Position numbers and translations under genes: made by a program. This document shows positions 1 to 8,181 of a stretch of DNA of 64,000 bases, piece by piece. The number at the start of each line of letters is the position of its first letter. Within the stretch, counting starts at the first letter, position 1. Source of the stretch: Halorarius halobius (GTDB lineage: Archaea; Halobacteriota; Halobacteria; Halobacteriales; Haloarculaceae); the NCBI RefSeq assembly GCF_024298865.1, contig NZ_CP101161.1, forward strand, positions 2,873,227 through 2,937,226, read 5' to 3'. A model generated the notes under the pieces. The model was given only the letters and a program-made list of their open reading frames with translations, was not told the origin of the DNA and ran no database searches.

Positions 1-289
1 ACATCTCGAACAGGTACGTGCCCGACGACAGCGAGAACCCCGAGAAATGCTCCACCTCGCGTATGAGTTCGCCGTCGCTGTTCCGCACGTAGCCTGTGGG
101 GACGTTCCCGACTGTGAGGCGACTGGCCGTGATGTCGACGGCCGCATCGAGGGGGTACGGGAACCCGTCGGGGTCGCCCGCCGCCGCCTCGACGGGTTCG
201 TCGGTGACGATGCGACAGCGCCGCTGTTCGATGCGGTCACGTAGCTCGATACCCGTCTCGTCGGGGAGCGGCTCGATGGCTATCGTCAT
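1..289 (-). CDS. Hypothetical protein, 5' part (runs off the window)
   Basis: The frame is open on the minus strand from an ATG at 289 to the window edge, giving 96 residues without a stop. The N-terminus reads MTIAIEPLPDETGIELRDRI and the segment is acidic, as in neighbouring genes. No domain is recognisable in this fragment, and its 3' end lies outside the window. The short plus-strand frames over it lack haloarchaeal protein composition (they are Arg-rich) and were rejected. The frame is supported by acidic composition and GC-rich third positions only. Confidence 0.6.
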   Translation of the reverse strand, partial: MTIAIEPLPDETGIELRDRIEQRRCRIVTDEPVEAAAGDPDGFPYPLDAAVDITASRLTVGNVPTGYVRNSDGELIREVEHFSGFSLSSGTYLFEM

Positions 290-365
290 CGTTCGGCGCG
301 AGCCCGCACGCGCATGCCGACCCGGGTTTCTCGACTGTGGCGCAAAAACCTATCGTTGGCCCGAC

Positions 366-1040
366 TCAGGAGAGAACGCCCTTCAGCATCCCGAGGAACG
401 CCGACGGGGCGCGACGCCGAGCGTTGTCCACCGCATCGCCGATGGCGGCCTCCGCGTCGTCGAACACCCCCTCGCCGTGTCCGACGAGCAGTCGCTCGAC
501 CGACAGCGACGCCAGCCGCTTCGGTGGCGTCAGCCGGCGGAACGGATGGACGCCGACCCGCTCGGAGCCGGCCCGGAAGAACCCCGCCGTGCCGAGCGAC
601 TCCGGCACGTAGAGCGTGCCGTCGCTCTCGTGGTACAGCGCCGCCTCCTGCCACATCGGGTTGTCGACCACGCGCTCCAGTTCGTAGCCGGTGTCGCCGA
701 GCGTCCCGTCCAGCCGTTCGACCCGGGCGTCGAGTTTCGAGGCGACGCCCGTCATCCAGGAGGGAACGTGGACCGGGACGTCGTGACGTGACGCAATCGC
801 GGCGGCGTCCCGCTTGTGGCGGTCGAGAAGCACAAGCACGCCCGCCACCTCCCCGAACTCCGCGAGCAGGTCGTCGACGCCGTCCGCGTCGACCGGGTCG
901 AGGAGATAGACGCCCGCCTCCGTCGCGACCGCATGGGAGGCCCGTCGCATCTCCTCGTCCGGATACGCGAGCCAGCCGACCCCGTCGCTCCAGCGGTCGA
1001 TTTCGCGCAGGTCCGCCGCGCCCGAGCCCTTCATCGGCAT
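366..1040 (-). CDS. Degenerate metallo-beta-lactamase-fold protein
   Basis: This 224-residue acidic protein has the order of elements of an MBL-fold hydrolase but lacks the metal ligands. The position that normally carries THxHxDH reads LLDRHKRDAA, around residue 73, and a later LLVGHGEGVF resembles the distal LxGHG motif near residue 188. Loss of most zinc ligands suggests a non-hydrolytic or altered role; this is inference. A TATA-like box on the minus strand at 1065-1070 lies 27 bases upstream of the ATG and supports this start with a leaderless transcript. The next gene is divergent. Confidence 0.7.
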   Translation of the reverse strand: MPMKGSGAADLREIDRWSDGVGWLAYPDEEMRRASHAVATEAGVYLLDPVDADGVDDLLAEFGEVAGVLVLLDRHKRDAAAIASRHDVPVHVPSWMTGVASKLDARVERLDGTLGDTGYELERVVDNPMWQEAALYHESDGTLYVPESLGTAGFFRAGSERVGVHPFRRLTPPKRLASLSVERLLVGHGEGVFDDAEAAIGDAVDNARRRAPSAFLGMLKGVLS

Positions 1041-1064
1041 AGCCCAACCAACGGCCGGTGGCCG

Positions 1065-1103
1065 TATAAACGGTCGCCAGCCGGCAGGCCCCGCGGTTTA
1101 TGC
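1065..1103. promoter_or_regulatory. Divergent promoter pair between the MBL-like and VOC genes
   Basis: TTTATAC on the minus strand (1065-1070) is 27 bases before the ATG at 1040. GTTTATG on the plus strand (1096-1102) is about 27 bases before the ATG at 1126. Both spacings fit haloarchaeal leaderless promoters. Confidence 0.6.
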
Positions 1104-1125
1104 TCCGCCGGCCGCTACCGAATGT

Positions 1126-1809
1126 ATGCTCGATGCACTCTCGTATCTCGCGCTCGAGGTGAAGTACCTCGACGAGGCGACGGCGTTCTACCGCGACCAC
1201 CTCGAGTTGCCGGTGCGCCGAGAGACGGAGCGGGAGGTCGCGCTCGCGGCCGGCGGGACCGACCTCGTGTTGCGCCGCCCTGAGAGCCTGCCGCGGGGCG
1301 GACTCCACACCCACTACGCGTTCTCGTGTCCCGCCGGCGGCTACGACGAGTGGTGGGACCGACTGAGCGAGTCGTTCGAACTCGAGGAGCACACGTTCGG
1401 ACCGGTGCGGTCGCTGTACTTCTACGACACCGAGGGGAACTGCGTCGAGGTGATGGGACGGGACGACGGTGAGGAACGCACGGTGACGGGGCTCGTCGAG
1501 GTGGTGCTGGAGGTGGCCGACCTCGACCGCGCGCGGGCGTTCTACGAGGCGCTCGGGATGGAGACGGTCGACGAGGGCGAGGCCCGCAAGCGGGTGCGAC
1601 TGACGGCCGGCCCGTTCGACTTCGAGTTGTGGGAGCCACATCTCGGCCTCGCGGACGCCCGCGGCGGCGTCCACGTCGACGTGGGGTTCGAGACGAGCGA
1701 CCCGGAGCGTGCGCTGGAGGCCGTCCGGGATGAGGTCACCGACGTCGCCCGAGAGGACGGCGGCGTCCGCGTCACCGATCCGGACGGCCACTCGCTGTTC
1801 TTCGCGTAG
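1126..1809 (+). CDS. VOC family protein with two glyoxalase-like domains
   Basis: This 227-residue protein has two tandem vicinal-oxygen-chelate modules. Each has the beta-alpha-beta pattern around a YFY/FYD segment: module 1 contains ALEVKYLDEATAFYRDHL near the N-terminus, and module 2 starts near residue 125 with VVLEVADLDRARAFYEALG. It ends in the typical VTDPDGHSLFF. Members include glyoxalases, dioxygenases and resistance proteins; the substrate cannot be read from the sequence. The ATG is 27 bases after a TATA-like box. A cupin gene follows after 31 bases and may be co-transcribed. Confidence 0.85.
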   Translation: MLDALSYLALEVKYLDEATAFYRDHLELPVRRETEREVALAAGGTDLVLRRPESLPRGGLHTHYAFSCPAGGYDEWWDRLSESFELEEHTFGPVRSLYFYDTEGNCVEVMGRDDGEERTVTGLVEVVLEVADLDRARAFYEALGMETVDEGEARKRVRLTAGPFDFELWEPHLGLADARGGVHVDVGFETSDPERALEAVRDEVTDVAREDGGVRVTDPDGHSLFFA

Positions 1810-1840
1810 GGATTTTCTCGATTCCGGGCCAACGGCCGAC

Positions 1841-2341
1841 ATGGAGTCCGACCAGGAGTTCCAGCAGGTCGTCGTCGCGGAGCTACCCGACGCCCCGAAC
1901 CCGACCCGGCACAAGAAGGAGGTGGACGAGGCCGTCGGTGCGACCGAGTTCGGCTTCAACGTCATCACCGCGGAGCCCGGTGAACGACTCCCGTGGGGGT
2001 TCCACAGCCATCCCGACCACGAGGAACTGTTCTACGTGCTCTCCGGGCGGGTGGCGTTCGAGACGGACGACGGCGACCGGGAGGTGACCGCTGGCGAGGT
2101 GCTGTTCGTCCCGCCGGGGCGGGGACAGCGGGGGGTCGCGGTCGGTGACGACCCTGCCGAGGTGGTTGCCGTCGGCGCGCCGAAGGCGACCGACGGGGCC
2201 GTCATCGAGGAGGAGTGTCCGGCCTGCGGCGAGACGACCGACCGCGAGTACCACAGCGAGCGCCGCGACGGGACGACGGCGTACGTGCTGTCGTGTGCGG
2301 CCTGCGGCACGGAGGTCGACCGGTTGACACCCGGCCCCTAG
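1841..2341 (+). CDS. Cupin-domain protein with C-terminal zinc ribbon
   Basis: The protein has 166 residues. Residues about 40-110 form a cupin barrel: GFHSHPDHEELFYVLSG supplies the His/Glu metal ligands and VLFVPPG is the second cupin motif. The C-terminus carries two CxxC pairs, CPAC near residue 126 and CAAC near 154, spaced like a zinc ribbon. That fusion suggests a small-molecule sensor or metal-binding regulator rather than a simple enzyme, but this is inference. The stop codon overlaps the stop of the convergent gene in the shared tetranucleotide CTAG. Confidence 0.8.
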   Translation: MESDQEFQQVVVAELPDAPNPTRHKKEVDEAVGATEFGFNVITAEPGERLPWGFHSHPDHEELFYVLSGRVAFETDDGDREVTAGEVLFVPPGRGQRGVAVGDDPAEVVAVGAPKATDGAVIEEECPACGETTDREYHSERRDGTTAYVLSCAACGTEVDRLTPGP

Positions 2342-2628
2342 TCGAGACGGCTGGTGTCGATGTCGCGGTCCGGGGGCGCGACGACGAGCTTCCCCCGGAA
2401 ATGCATCAGTTCGGCACCCATCTCGTTGAGGCGTGGAGCGAACGGTTCGGCCAGCTCCGTCAGGTCGCCGTCCACGTCGAGCACGAGCACGTTGCCCGCG
2501 GCGACCGTCTCGACCCACTCGTCGGCCGGCGTCCCGCCGTCGAGGATGCCCAGCACCACCCTGTCACCGTCCACGGTCGCGTCCATCTCGCCCTCCGCGG
2601 TCTGCAAGTCGAGGTCGAAGTCGGCCAT
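2338..2628 (-). CDS. Small conserved haloarchaeal protein (DUF5779-like)
   Basis: This 96-residue acidic protein starts MADFDLDLQTAEGEMDATVD and resembles from memory the haloarchaeal DUF5779 family. Its function is unknown. The internal ATG at 2628 is preferred over upstream in-frame starts because a TTTATTC box on the complementary strand (about 2651-2657) lies 27 bases upstream. Its stop overlaps that of the cupin gene on the other strand by two bases. Confidence 0.7.
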   Translation of the reverse strand: MADFDLDLQTAEGEMDATVDGDRVVLGILDGGTPADEWVETVAAGNVLVLDVDGDLTELAEPFAPRLNEMGAELMHFRGKLVVAPPDRDIDTSRLD

Positions 2629-2796
2629 GGGCGACCGGAGGGTGCCCCACGAGAATAAACCTACGCACGCGCGGCCACTGCACGCACGCGGCCCCGGTGG
2701 TCGTCGACGGGAGTCCACGAACGTCCAGTCGGGCGCGCGCGCCAGCGGCCCGAAACTTGATTCCGCGCCAAAAATCGAGATATTTTCATCCTCACG

Positions 2797-2807
2797 ATTA
2801 TTTAAAT
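2797..2807 (+). promoter_or_regulatory. Strong TATA-like element upstream of the leuA region
   Basis: ATTATTTAAAT stands out in GC-rich DNA. A start about 25 bases downstream would give an RNA of about 150 bases before the leuA-type gene. No convincing gene is seen in 2,630-2,980, so this may be a second, longer-leader promoter. Confidence 0.45.
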
Positions 2808-2945
2808 CCGCGCTCGTATCCAAGGTATTCCATACCATATAAGGGACGCAGGCAGAGAGAAAGGCCGTTTACGTCGTGTGGTTTTCCGTTCGCCCGGCCG
2901 AGTGCCCGAACATCAACACCCCGGCAACACCTGTTCGAACGAAGG

Positions 2946-2953
2946 TATTAAAT
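2946..2953 (+). promoter_or_regulatory. TATA box of the leuA-type gene
   Basis: TATTAAAT lies about 28 bases before the ATG at 2981. This fits a leaderless transcript and supports 2981 as the intended start, although the frame that begins there stops after 20 codons. Confidence 0.6.
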
Positions 2954-2980
2954 AGTGGTCGCGGCGTGGACACGGTTGCC

Positions 2981-4196
2981 ATGACACACGAGGTTTCGTC
3001 GGATACCCCGGCGGGTCGAGTTCTTCCAGGGCACACTGAGTAACCCTGACGAAGTCGACGAAGCACGGATTTTCGACACCACGCTGCGCGACGGCGAACA
3101 GTCGCCACGGACGTCGTTCTCGTACGAGGACAAACGGGAGATAGCCGCGGTGCTCGACGAGATGGGCACCCACGTCATCGAGGCGGGCTTCCCCGTGAAC
3201 TCCGACGCCGAGTTCGAGGCCGTCAGCGACATCGCCGCCGCCACGGACACCACCGTCTGTGGGCTGGCGCGCGTGGTCGAACAGGACGTAGAGGCCGCGC
3301 TGGACAGCGGCGTCGAGATGGTACACGTGTTCGTCTCGACGAGCGACGTCCAGCTCGAAGACAGCATGCACGCCACCCGCGAGGAGGCGGTCGACCGCGC
3401 CGTCGAGTCGGTCGAGCGCGTCAAGGACGCGGGCGTGACGTGCATGTTCTCCCCGATGGACGCCACGCGGACGGACACCGACTTCCTCATCGAGGTCGTC
3501 GAGGCCGTCTCCGAGGCGGGCACCGACTGGATCAACATCCCCGACACCTGCGGCGTCGGCACGCCCAACCGGTTCGGCAACCTGGTGGCGACGGTCGTCG
3601 ACCACACCGACGCGAAGGTCGACGTCCACACCCACGACGACTTCGGGCTGGCGGCGGGCAACGCCGTCGCCGGTTACGAGTCCGGCGCGTCGCAGGCGCA
3701 GGTGTCGGTCAACGGCATCGGCGAGCGGGCCGGCAACGCCGCCTACGAGGAGGTGGTGATGGCGATGGAGTCGCTGTACGACGTCGACACCGGCATCGAC
3801 ACCACGCGCATCACCGAGATCGCCCGCATCATCGAGGAGAAGAGCGGCATCGACATCCCGGCGAACAAGCCGGTCGTCGGCCGCAACGCCTTCTCCCACG
3901 AGTCGGGCATCCACGCCGCGGGCGTCATCGAGAACTCCGACACGTTCGAGCCCGGCGTCATGACCCCCGAGATGGTCGGCGCCGAGCGCGAACTCGTGTT
4001 GGGGAAACACACCGGCAACCACTCGGTACGCGAGCGCCTGCAGGACGCGGGCTACGAGCCGACCGACGCCGAGGTCCGGGAAGTCACGCGCCGCGTCAAG
4101 GACTACGGTGCCGAGAAACAGCGCGTGACGATGGACGTGCTGGAGCGGTTCGCCGAGGAGGTCGGCGTCCGCACGTCGGAGGAGGTCCGAATCTGA
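2981..4196 (+). CDS. leuA: 2-isopropylmalate / citramalate synthase family protein, with apparent frameshift
   Basis: The enzyme condenses acetyl-CoA with 2-oxoisovalerate (or pyruvate) in leucine (or isoleucine) synthesis. The HMGL-like TIM barrel is clear: DTTLRDGEQSPRTSF, HVIEAGFPVNSD, HTHDDFGLAAGNA and GIGERAGNA. From the ATG at 2981 the frame stops at 3043, while the conserved RVEFFQGTL and RDGEQ segment is one frame over and open to 4196. Removing one C from the CCCC at 3006-3009 joins them into 404 residues, with no long LeuA C-terminal regulatory domain. The first ATG, GTG or TTG in the main frame is GTG 3150, after the catalytic motif. The frameshift is either a sequence error or real. 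The gene heads the ilv-leu cluster, and LeuA and CimA functions are hard to separate. Confidence 0.85.
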
Positions 4197-4280
4197 TGGC
4201 CGCCTCCGACGAGTCGCCACCCGGTCAGCCGCGGGTGGAGCGACGCGGCAACGCTTGCTCGCCGCGACAGGGCTTTGACC

Positions 4281-4373
4281 GTGGAGGTTCAGTCGACGGA
4301 CGTGACACCAGCCGCGACCGCTCGCGCCAGCACGGCGACGAGCATCGCGGCCGCGATTATCGTAGGGGTATAA
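4281..4373 (+). CDS. Candidate ilvB leader peptide ending in Ile/Val codons
   Basis: A 30-codon frame opens at GTG 4281 (or GTG 4302, 23 codons) and ends at TAA 4371-4373. Its last nine residues are IAAAIIVGV, so Ile and Val, products of the downstream operon, are concentrated at the end. ATT and GTA codons appear there, although the flanking genes prefer ATC and GTC/GTG. Two inverted repeats overlap these codons. It resembles in outline the leader peptides of bacterial ilv operons. Such control is not, to my knowledge, established in haloarchaea. No good Shine-Dalgarno or TATA box precedes the GTG. It could be chance. Confidence 0.35.
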   Translation: MEVQSTDVTPAATARASTATSIAAAIIVGV

Positions 4374-4383
4374 CTGCCCCTAC
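4344..4383 (+). promoter_or_regulatory. Two tandem inverted repeats in the ilvB leader
   Basis: The first is the perfect 14-base palindrome ATCGCGGCCGCGAT (4344-4357). The second is GTAGGGG (4362-4368) with CCCCTAC (4377-4383) around the 8-base loop TATAACTG. As RNA both can fold, and the leader TAA lies in the second loop. As DNA the second could be an operator over a TATA element. The downstream UAUCAUUCU is only weakly U-rich. Confidence 0.5.
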
Positions 4384-4482
4384 ATATCATTCTCCCCGTC
4401 CGTCCGAATCGCGTTCGAGTACCCCGACAGCACGACCGATGTATCAACGACCCAACCCACGACACGACAGCGGAGGTGAACC

Positions 4483-6240
4483 ATGAGTAGCGAACACACA
4501 GTCAAACCCGAGGAGGAACCGGCCGAAGCGGACGCCGACACCGAGGACGCGCCCGTCTCGACGGGCGCGGAGTCCGTCGTCCGTTCGCTGGAGAACGCCG
4601 GCGTCGAGTACCTGTTCGGCGTCCAAGGCGGGGCCATCATGCCCGTCTACGACGCCCTGTTCGACTCCGAGATGACCCACATCACGATGGCCCACGAGCA
4701 GGGTGCGGCCCACGCCGCCGACGCGTACGGCATCGTCAGCGGCGACCCCGGCATCTGTATGGCCACCTCGGGCCCCGGCGCGACGAACCTCGTCACCGGG
4801 CTTGCGGACTCCAACATGGACTCGGACCCCGTCGTCGCTCTGACGGGTCAGGTGCCGACCGATTTCGTCGGCTCCGACGCCTTCCAGGAGACCGACACAA
4901 CGGGCGTCACGATGCCCGTCACGAAGACGAACTACTTCGCGGACGACCCCGATACGGTCGGCGACGTGGTCGGCGAGGCGTTCGCCATGGCCAAACGCGG
5001 CCGGCAGGGCCCGACGCTCGTCGACCTGCCGAAGGACGTGACGCAGGCCGACACCGACGCCGAACCCGGGCGCGCGACCACGCCGGACACCTACCGGCCG
5101 CCGGAGACGGCCGACGACCGCGACGTGCGTGAGGCCGCCGAGGTGCTCGCCGACGCGGACAAGCCGGTCATCCTCGCGGGCGGCGGCGTCATCAAGGCCG
5201 AAGCCTGCCACGAACTCCGCCGATTCGCCATCGAGTACGACGTGCCCGTCGTCACGACGATGCCGGGCATCGGCGCGTTCCCCGAGGACCACGACCTCGC
5301 GTTGGAGATGGCCGGGATGCACGGCACCGGCTACGCCAACATGGCCATCACCATGACCGACTGCATGCTCGCGGTCGGGACGCGGTTCGACGACCGCCTG
5401 ACCGGCGGCGTCGAGTCGTTCGCGCCGGACGCCGAGATAGTCCACGTCGAGATAGACCCAGCGGAGATATCGAAGAACGTCGCGGCCGACTACCCGCTCG
5501 TGGGCGACGCGAAGGCGGTGCTGGAGCAGTTACACGACGCGATGCCCGCCACCCCAGACGCCGACGAGTGGCGCGAGCAGGTCCAGGAGTGGAAAACGGA
5601 GTACCCGCTCGACTACCCGATGGACGAGGACGGCCCGGTCAAGCCGCAGTACGTCGTCGAGACGGTCGACGCGGCGACGGCCGACGACACGGTCGTCACC
5701 ACCGGCGTGGGCCAACACCAGATGTGGGCCTGCCAGTACTGGCGGTACACCGAGCCACGGACGTGGGTGTCGAGCCACGGGCTTGGCGCGATGGGGTACG
5801 GCCTCCCCTCCGCTATCGGCGCTCGCCTGGCCGCGGACGACGACCAGTCGGTGGTCTGTTTCGACGGCGACGGCTCGTTCCTGATGACGTGTCAGGAGCT
5901 GACGGTCGCGGTCCGCGAGCAACTCGACGTCACGGTGTTCATCCTGAACAACGAGTTCATCGGGATGGTCCGCCAGTGGCAGGACGGCTTCTACGAGGGT
6001 CGCCGGATGGCCTCCGACTACAACTGGATGCCGCAGTTCGACAAACTCGCGGAGTCGTTCGGCGCCGCGGGGTTCCGCATCGACGAGTACGACGAGGTCG
6101 AGGAGACCGTCGAGGCGGCGCTCGACGTCGAGGGGCCGTCCGTCGTCGACGTCCACATCGACCCCGAGGAGGACGTCTACCCGATGGTCCCCTCGGGTGG
6201 CGACAACGGGCTGTTCGCCCTGCGGGGTGACCACCTGTGA
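4483..6240 (+). CDS. ilvB: Acetolactate synthase, large (catalytic) subunit
   Basis: This 585-residue ThDP enzyme makes 2-acetolactate or 2-aceto-2-hydroxybutyrate, the first common step to Val, Leu and Ile. An acidic N-terminal extension of about 30 residues precedes the PYR domain (GVEYLFGVQGGAIMPVYDAL; catalytic Glu in MAHEQGAAHAADAYG). A central nucleotide-binding domain follows, then the PP domain with the ThDP motif GDGSFLMTCQEL ending in NN. The length is normal. A strong Shine-Dalgarno sequence, GGAGGTGA, lies 3 bases before the ATG, unlike the leaderless genes nearby, which implies a 5' leader. The stop overlaps ilvN by 4 bases. Confidence 0.95.
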   Translation: MSSEHTVKPEEEPAEADADTEDAPVSTGAESVVRSLENAGVEYLFGVQGGAIMPVYDALFDSEMTHITMAHEQGAAHAADAYGIVSGDPGICMATSGPGATNLVTGLADSNMDSDPVVALTGQVPTDFVGSDAFQETDTTGVTMPVTKTNYFADDPDTVGDVVGEAFAMAKRGRQGPTLVDLPKDVTQADTDAEPGRATTPDTYRPPETADDRDVREAAEVLADADKPVILAGGGVIKAEACHELRRFAIEYDVPVVTTMPGIGAFPEDHDLALEMAGMHGTGYANMAITMTDCMLAVGTRFDDRLTGGVESFAPDAEIVHVEIDPAEISKNVAADYPLVGDAKAVLEQLHDAMPATPDADEWREQVQEWKTEYPLDYPMDEDGPVKPQYVVETVDAATADDTVVTTGVGQHQMWACQYWRYTEPRTWVSSHGLGAMGYGLPSAIGARLAADDDQSVVCFDGDGSFLMTCQELTVAVREQLDVTVFILNNEFIGMVRQWQDGFYEGRRMASDYNWMPQFDKLAESFGAAGFRIDEYDEVEETVEAALDVEGPSVVDVHIDPEEDVYPMVPSGGDNGLFALRGDHL

Positions 6241-6851
6241 GTCAGGGACTCGACGGTCCCGGCCCGGACGAGCGCCAGCGGCCCGACGGCCGGCGGAACA
6301 GTCAGGGCATCCGCATTGACCCCGAAGTCGAGGCCGAGCCGGAGCCCCGGCGGACGGTCATCTCGGCGCTGGTCGCCCACGAACCGGGCGTGCTCGCGCG
6401 GGTGTCGGGGCTGTTCAGCCGCCGGCAGTTCAACATCGAGTCGCTGACCGTCGCGGACACCCAGAACGACGACTGGGCGCGCATCACGCTGGTCGTCGAG
6501 GAGCCGGACCCGACGCTGGACCAGATAGAGAAGCAACTGAACAAGATAGTGCCCGTCATCCACGTCCGCGAACTCGCAGAGGACGCCGTGACCCGGGAAC
6601 TCGTCATCGTGAAAGTGGACGGCGAGGAGCCCGACAAGGTGCAGGCAATCACCGAAATGTACGACGGGACGACGCTCGACGCCGGTCCCCGTACCATCAC
6701 GGTCCAGTTGACCGGCGACGAGCGGAAGATAGACGACGCCATCGACGCCTACCGCCAGTTCGGCATCCGAGAGATCGCCCGGACCGGGCAGACGGCGCTG
6801 GCACGCGGCGAGACCAAGACGGCCATCGTGCCGGAGCATCTGAAAGAATGA
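6237..6851 (+). CDS. ilvN: Acetolactate synthase, small (regulatory) subunit
   Basis: The protein has 204 residues and starts at a GTG that overlaps the ilvB stop (GTGA). After a polar N-terminal tail of about 35 residues comes an ACT domain ([27 protein letters not shown]) and then the ALS_ss C-terminal domain with RELVIVKV and the closing [10 protein letters not shown]. In the family this subunit stimulates IlvB and carries valine feedback inhibition. Tight coupling to ilvB and ilvC (ATGA overlap) supports stoichiometric expression. Confidence 0.93.
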   Translation: MSQGLDGPGPDERQRPDGRRNSQGIRIDPEVEAEPEPRRTVISALVAHEPGVLARVSGLFSRRQFNIESLTVADTQNDDWARITLVVEEPDPTLDQIEKQLNKIVPVIHVRELAEDAVTRELVIVKVDGEEPDKVQAITEMYDGTTLDAGPRTITVQLTGDERKIDDAIDAYRQFGIREIARTGQTALARGETKTAIVPEHLKE

Positions 6852-7891
6852 GCGAGGAGTTCGACAACCCAGTGTACTACGACGACGACGCGGACGCATC
6901 GCATATCGACTCGAAGACGGTCGCCGTACTCGGTTACGGCAGTCAGGGCCACGCCCACGCGCTGAACCTCCACGAGTCGGGGGTCGACGTGGTCGTCGGC
7001 CTGCGCGAGGACTCCTCCTCGCGGTCGGCCGCCGAGGCCGAGGGCCTGCGCGTCGAGACGCCCGCCGACGCCGCGAGCGAGGCCGACCTCGTGTCGGTGC
7101 TCGTGCCCGACACCGTCCAGCCGGCGGTGTACGAGGAGATAGCGCCGGAACTCGACGCCGGCGACACGCTCCAGTTCGCCCACGGGTTCAACATCCACTA
7201 CGGGCAGATAGAGCCGAGCGAGGACGTCAACGTCACGATGGTCGCGCCGAAGTCGCCGGGCCACCTCGTCCGCCGTAACTACGAGAACGACGAGGGGACG
7301 CCCGGCCTGCTGGCCGTCTACCAGGACGCGACCGGCGACGCCCACGACGTGGGGCTGGCGTACGCACAGGCCATCGGCTGTACCCGCGCGGGCGTCGTCG
7401 AGACGACGTTCCGGGAGGAGACGGAGACGGACCTGTTCGGCGAGCAGGCGGTGCTGTGTGGCGGCGTCACCTCGCTCGTGAAACACGGCTACGAGACGCT
7501 GGTCGACGCCGGCTACTCGCCGGAGATGGCGTACTTCGAGTGTCTGAACGAGCTGAAGCTCATCGTCGACCTGATGTACGAGGGTGGGCTCGGCGAGATG
7601 TGGGACTCGGTGTCCGACACCGCCGAGTACGGCGGGCTGACCCGCGGTGACGTGGTCGTCGACGACCACGCCCGCGAGCAGATGGAGCAGGTGCTCGAGG
7701 GCGTGCAGGACGGCACGTTCGCCCGCGAGTGGATATCCGAGAACCAGGCCGGGCGACCGAGCTACAAGCAGTTGCGCCACGCCGAGAAGAACCACGACAT
7801 CGAGGAGGTCGGCGAGGAGCTCCGCGGCCTGTTCGCGTGGGGCGAGGAATCGGACGAGGAACAGCCTGCGGAGACACCTGCGGACGACTGA
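6848..7891 (+). CDS. ilvC: Ketol-acid reductoisomerase
   Basis: This 347-residue class I enzyme converts acetolactate to 2,3-dihydroxyisovalerate with NAD(P)H and Mg2+. The Rossmann motif [13 protein letters not shown] is near residue 27. The C-terminal KARI domain has the metal ligands in the [10 protein letters not shown] and YFECLNELK segments, and SDTAEYGG follows. A short acidic tail after residue 325 is typical of halophiles. The ATG overlaps the ilvN stop (ATGA). Confidence 0.95.
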   Translation: MSEEFDNPVYYDDDADASHIDSKTVAVLGYGSQGHAHALNLHESGVDVVVGLREDSSSRSAAEAEGLRVETPADAASEADLVSVLVPDTVQPAVYEEIAPELDAGDTLQFAHGFNIHYGQIEPSEDVNVTMVAPKSPGHLVRRNYENDEGTPGLLAVYQDATGDAHDVGLAYAQAIGCTRAGVVETTFREETETDLFGEQAVLCGGVTSLVKHGYETLVDAGYSPEMAYFECLNELKLIVDLMYEGGLGEMWDSVSDTAEYGGLTRGDVVVDDHAREQMEQVLEGVQDGTFAREWISENQAGRPSYKQLRHAEKNHDIEEVGEELRGLFAWGEESDEEQPAETPADD

Positions 7892-7893
7892 CA

Positions 7894-8181
7894 ATGACAG
7901 AGGACAACGACACGCTGGGCGAGATGAGCCACACGAACCCGTACACGAACGAGGCGTTCGGCGACACGCAGACGTACAACCGGGGTCGAACGGTCGCCGC
8001 CGACGGGGGCGAGGCGGGCGCGGCCATCCAGCCCCGAGAGGGCGACACGCCCACCGGCGGGACGCCCGCGATGGACGAGGCCCCGGACATGACCCTGCGC
8101 GAGGTAGACCACACGCCGCCGCGGAACGCCCCCGCGGCGAACGCCGCCTACATGGAGGGCGACGAGAACGCCGATGAGTGA
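7894..8181 (+). CDS. Unknown acidic protein inside the ilv-leu operon
   Basis: The protein has 95 residues, is very polar and probably largely disordered, with [13 protein letters not shown] near the start and no cysteines, membrane segment or known domain. It begins 2 bases after the ilvC stop and overlaps leuC by 8 bases, so it is translated within the operon. The position suggests a role tied to branched-chain synthesis, such as a regulator or assembly factor for the LeuCD iron-sulfur enzyme, but nothing in the sequence shows it. Reading frame and composition argue it is real. Confidence 0.75.
   Translation: MTEDNDTLGEMSHTNPYTNEAFGDTQTYNRGRTVAADGGEAGAAIQPREGDTPTGGTPAMDEAPDMTLREVDHTPPRNAPAANAAYMEGDENADE

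Noticed and set aside
286..1968. 560-residue minus-strand frame
   Set aside because: It is an Arg-rich shadow across the MBL-like gene and the VOC gene, with low-complexity content.
2876..2983. N-terminal extension of the leuA-type protein from GTG 2876
   Set aside because: It is in frame with ATG 2981 but family proteins start near MTHE, and the TATA box at 2946 would lie inside the coding region.
4196..4486. 96-residue frame overlapping the leuA stop
   Set aside because: It is Arg/Ser-rich with no domain and conflicts with the leader structure; chance open frame.
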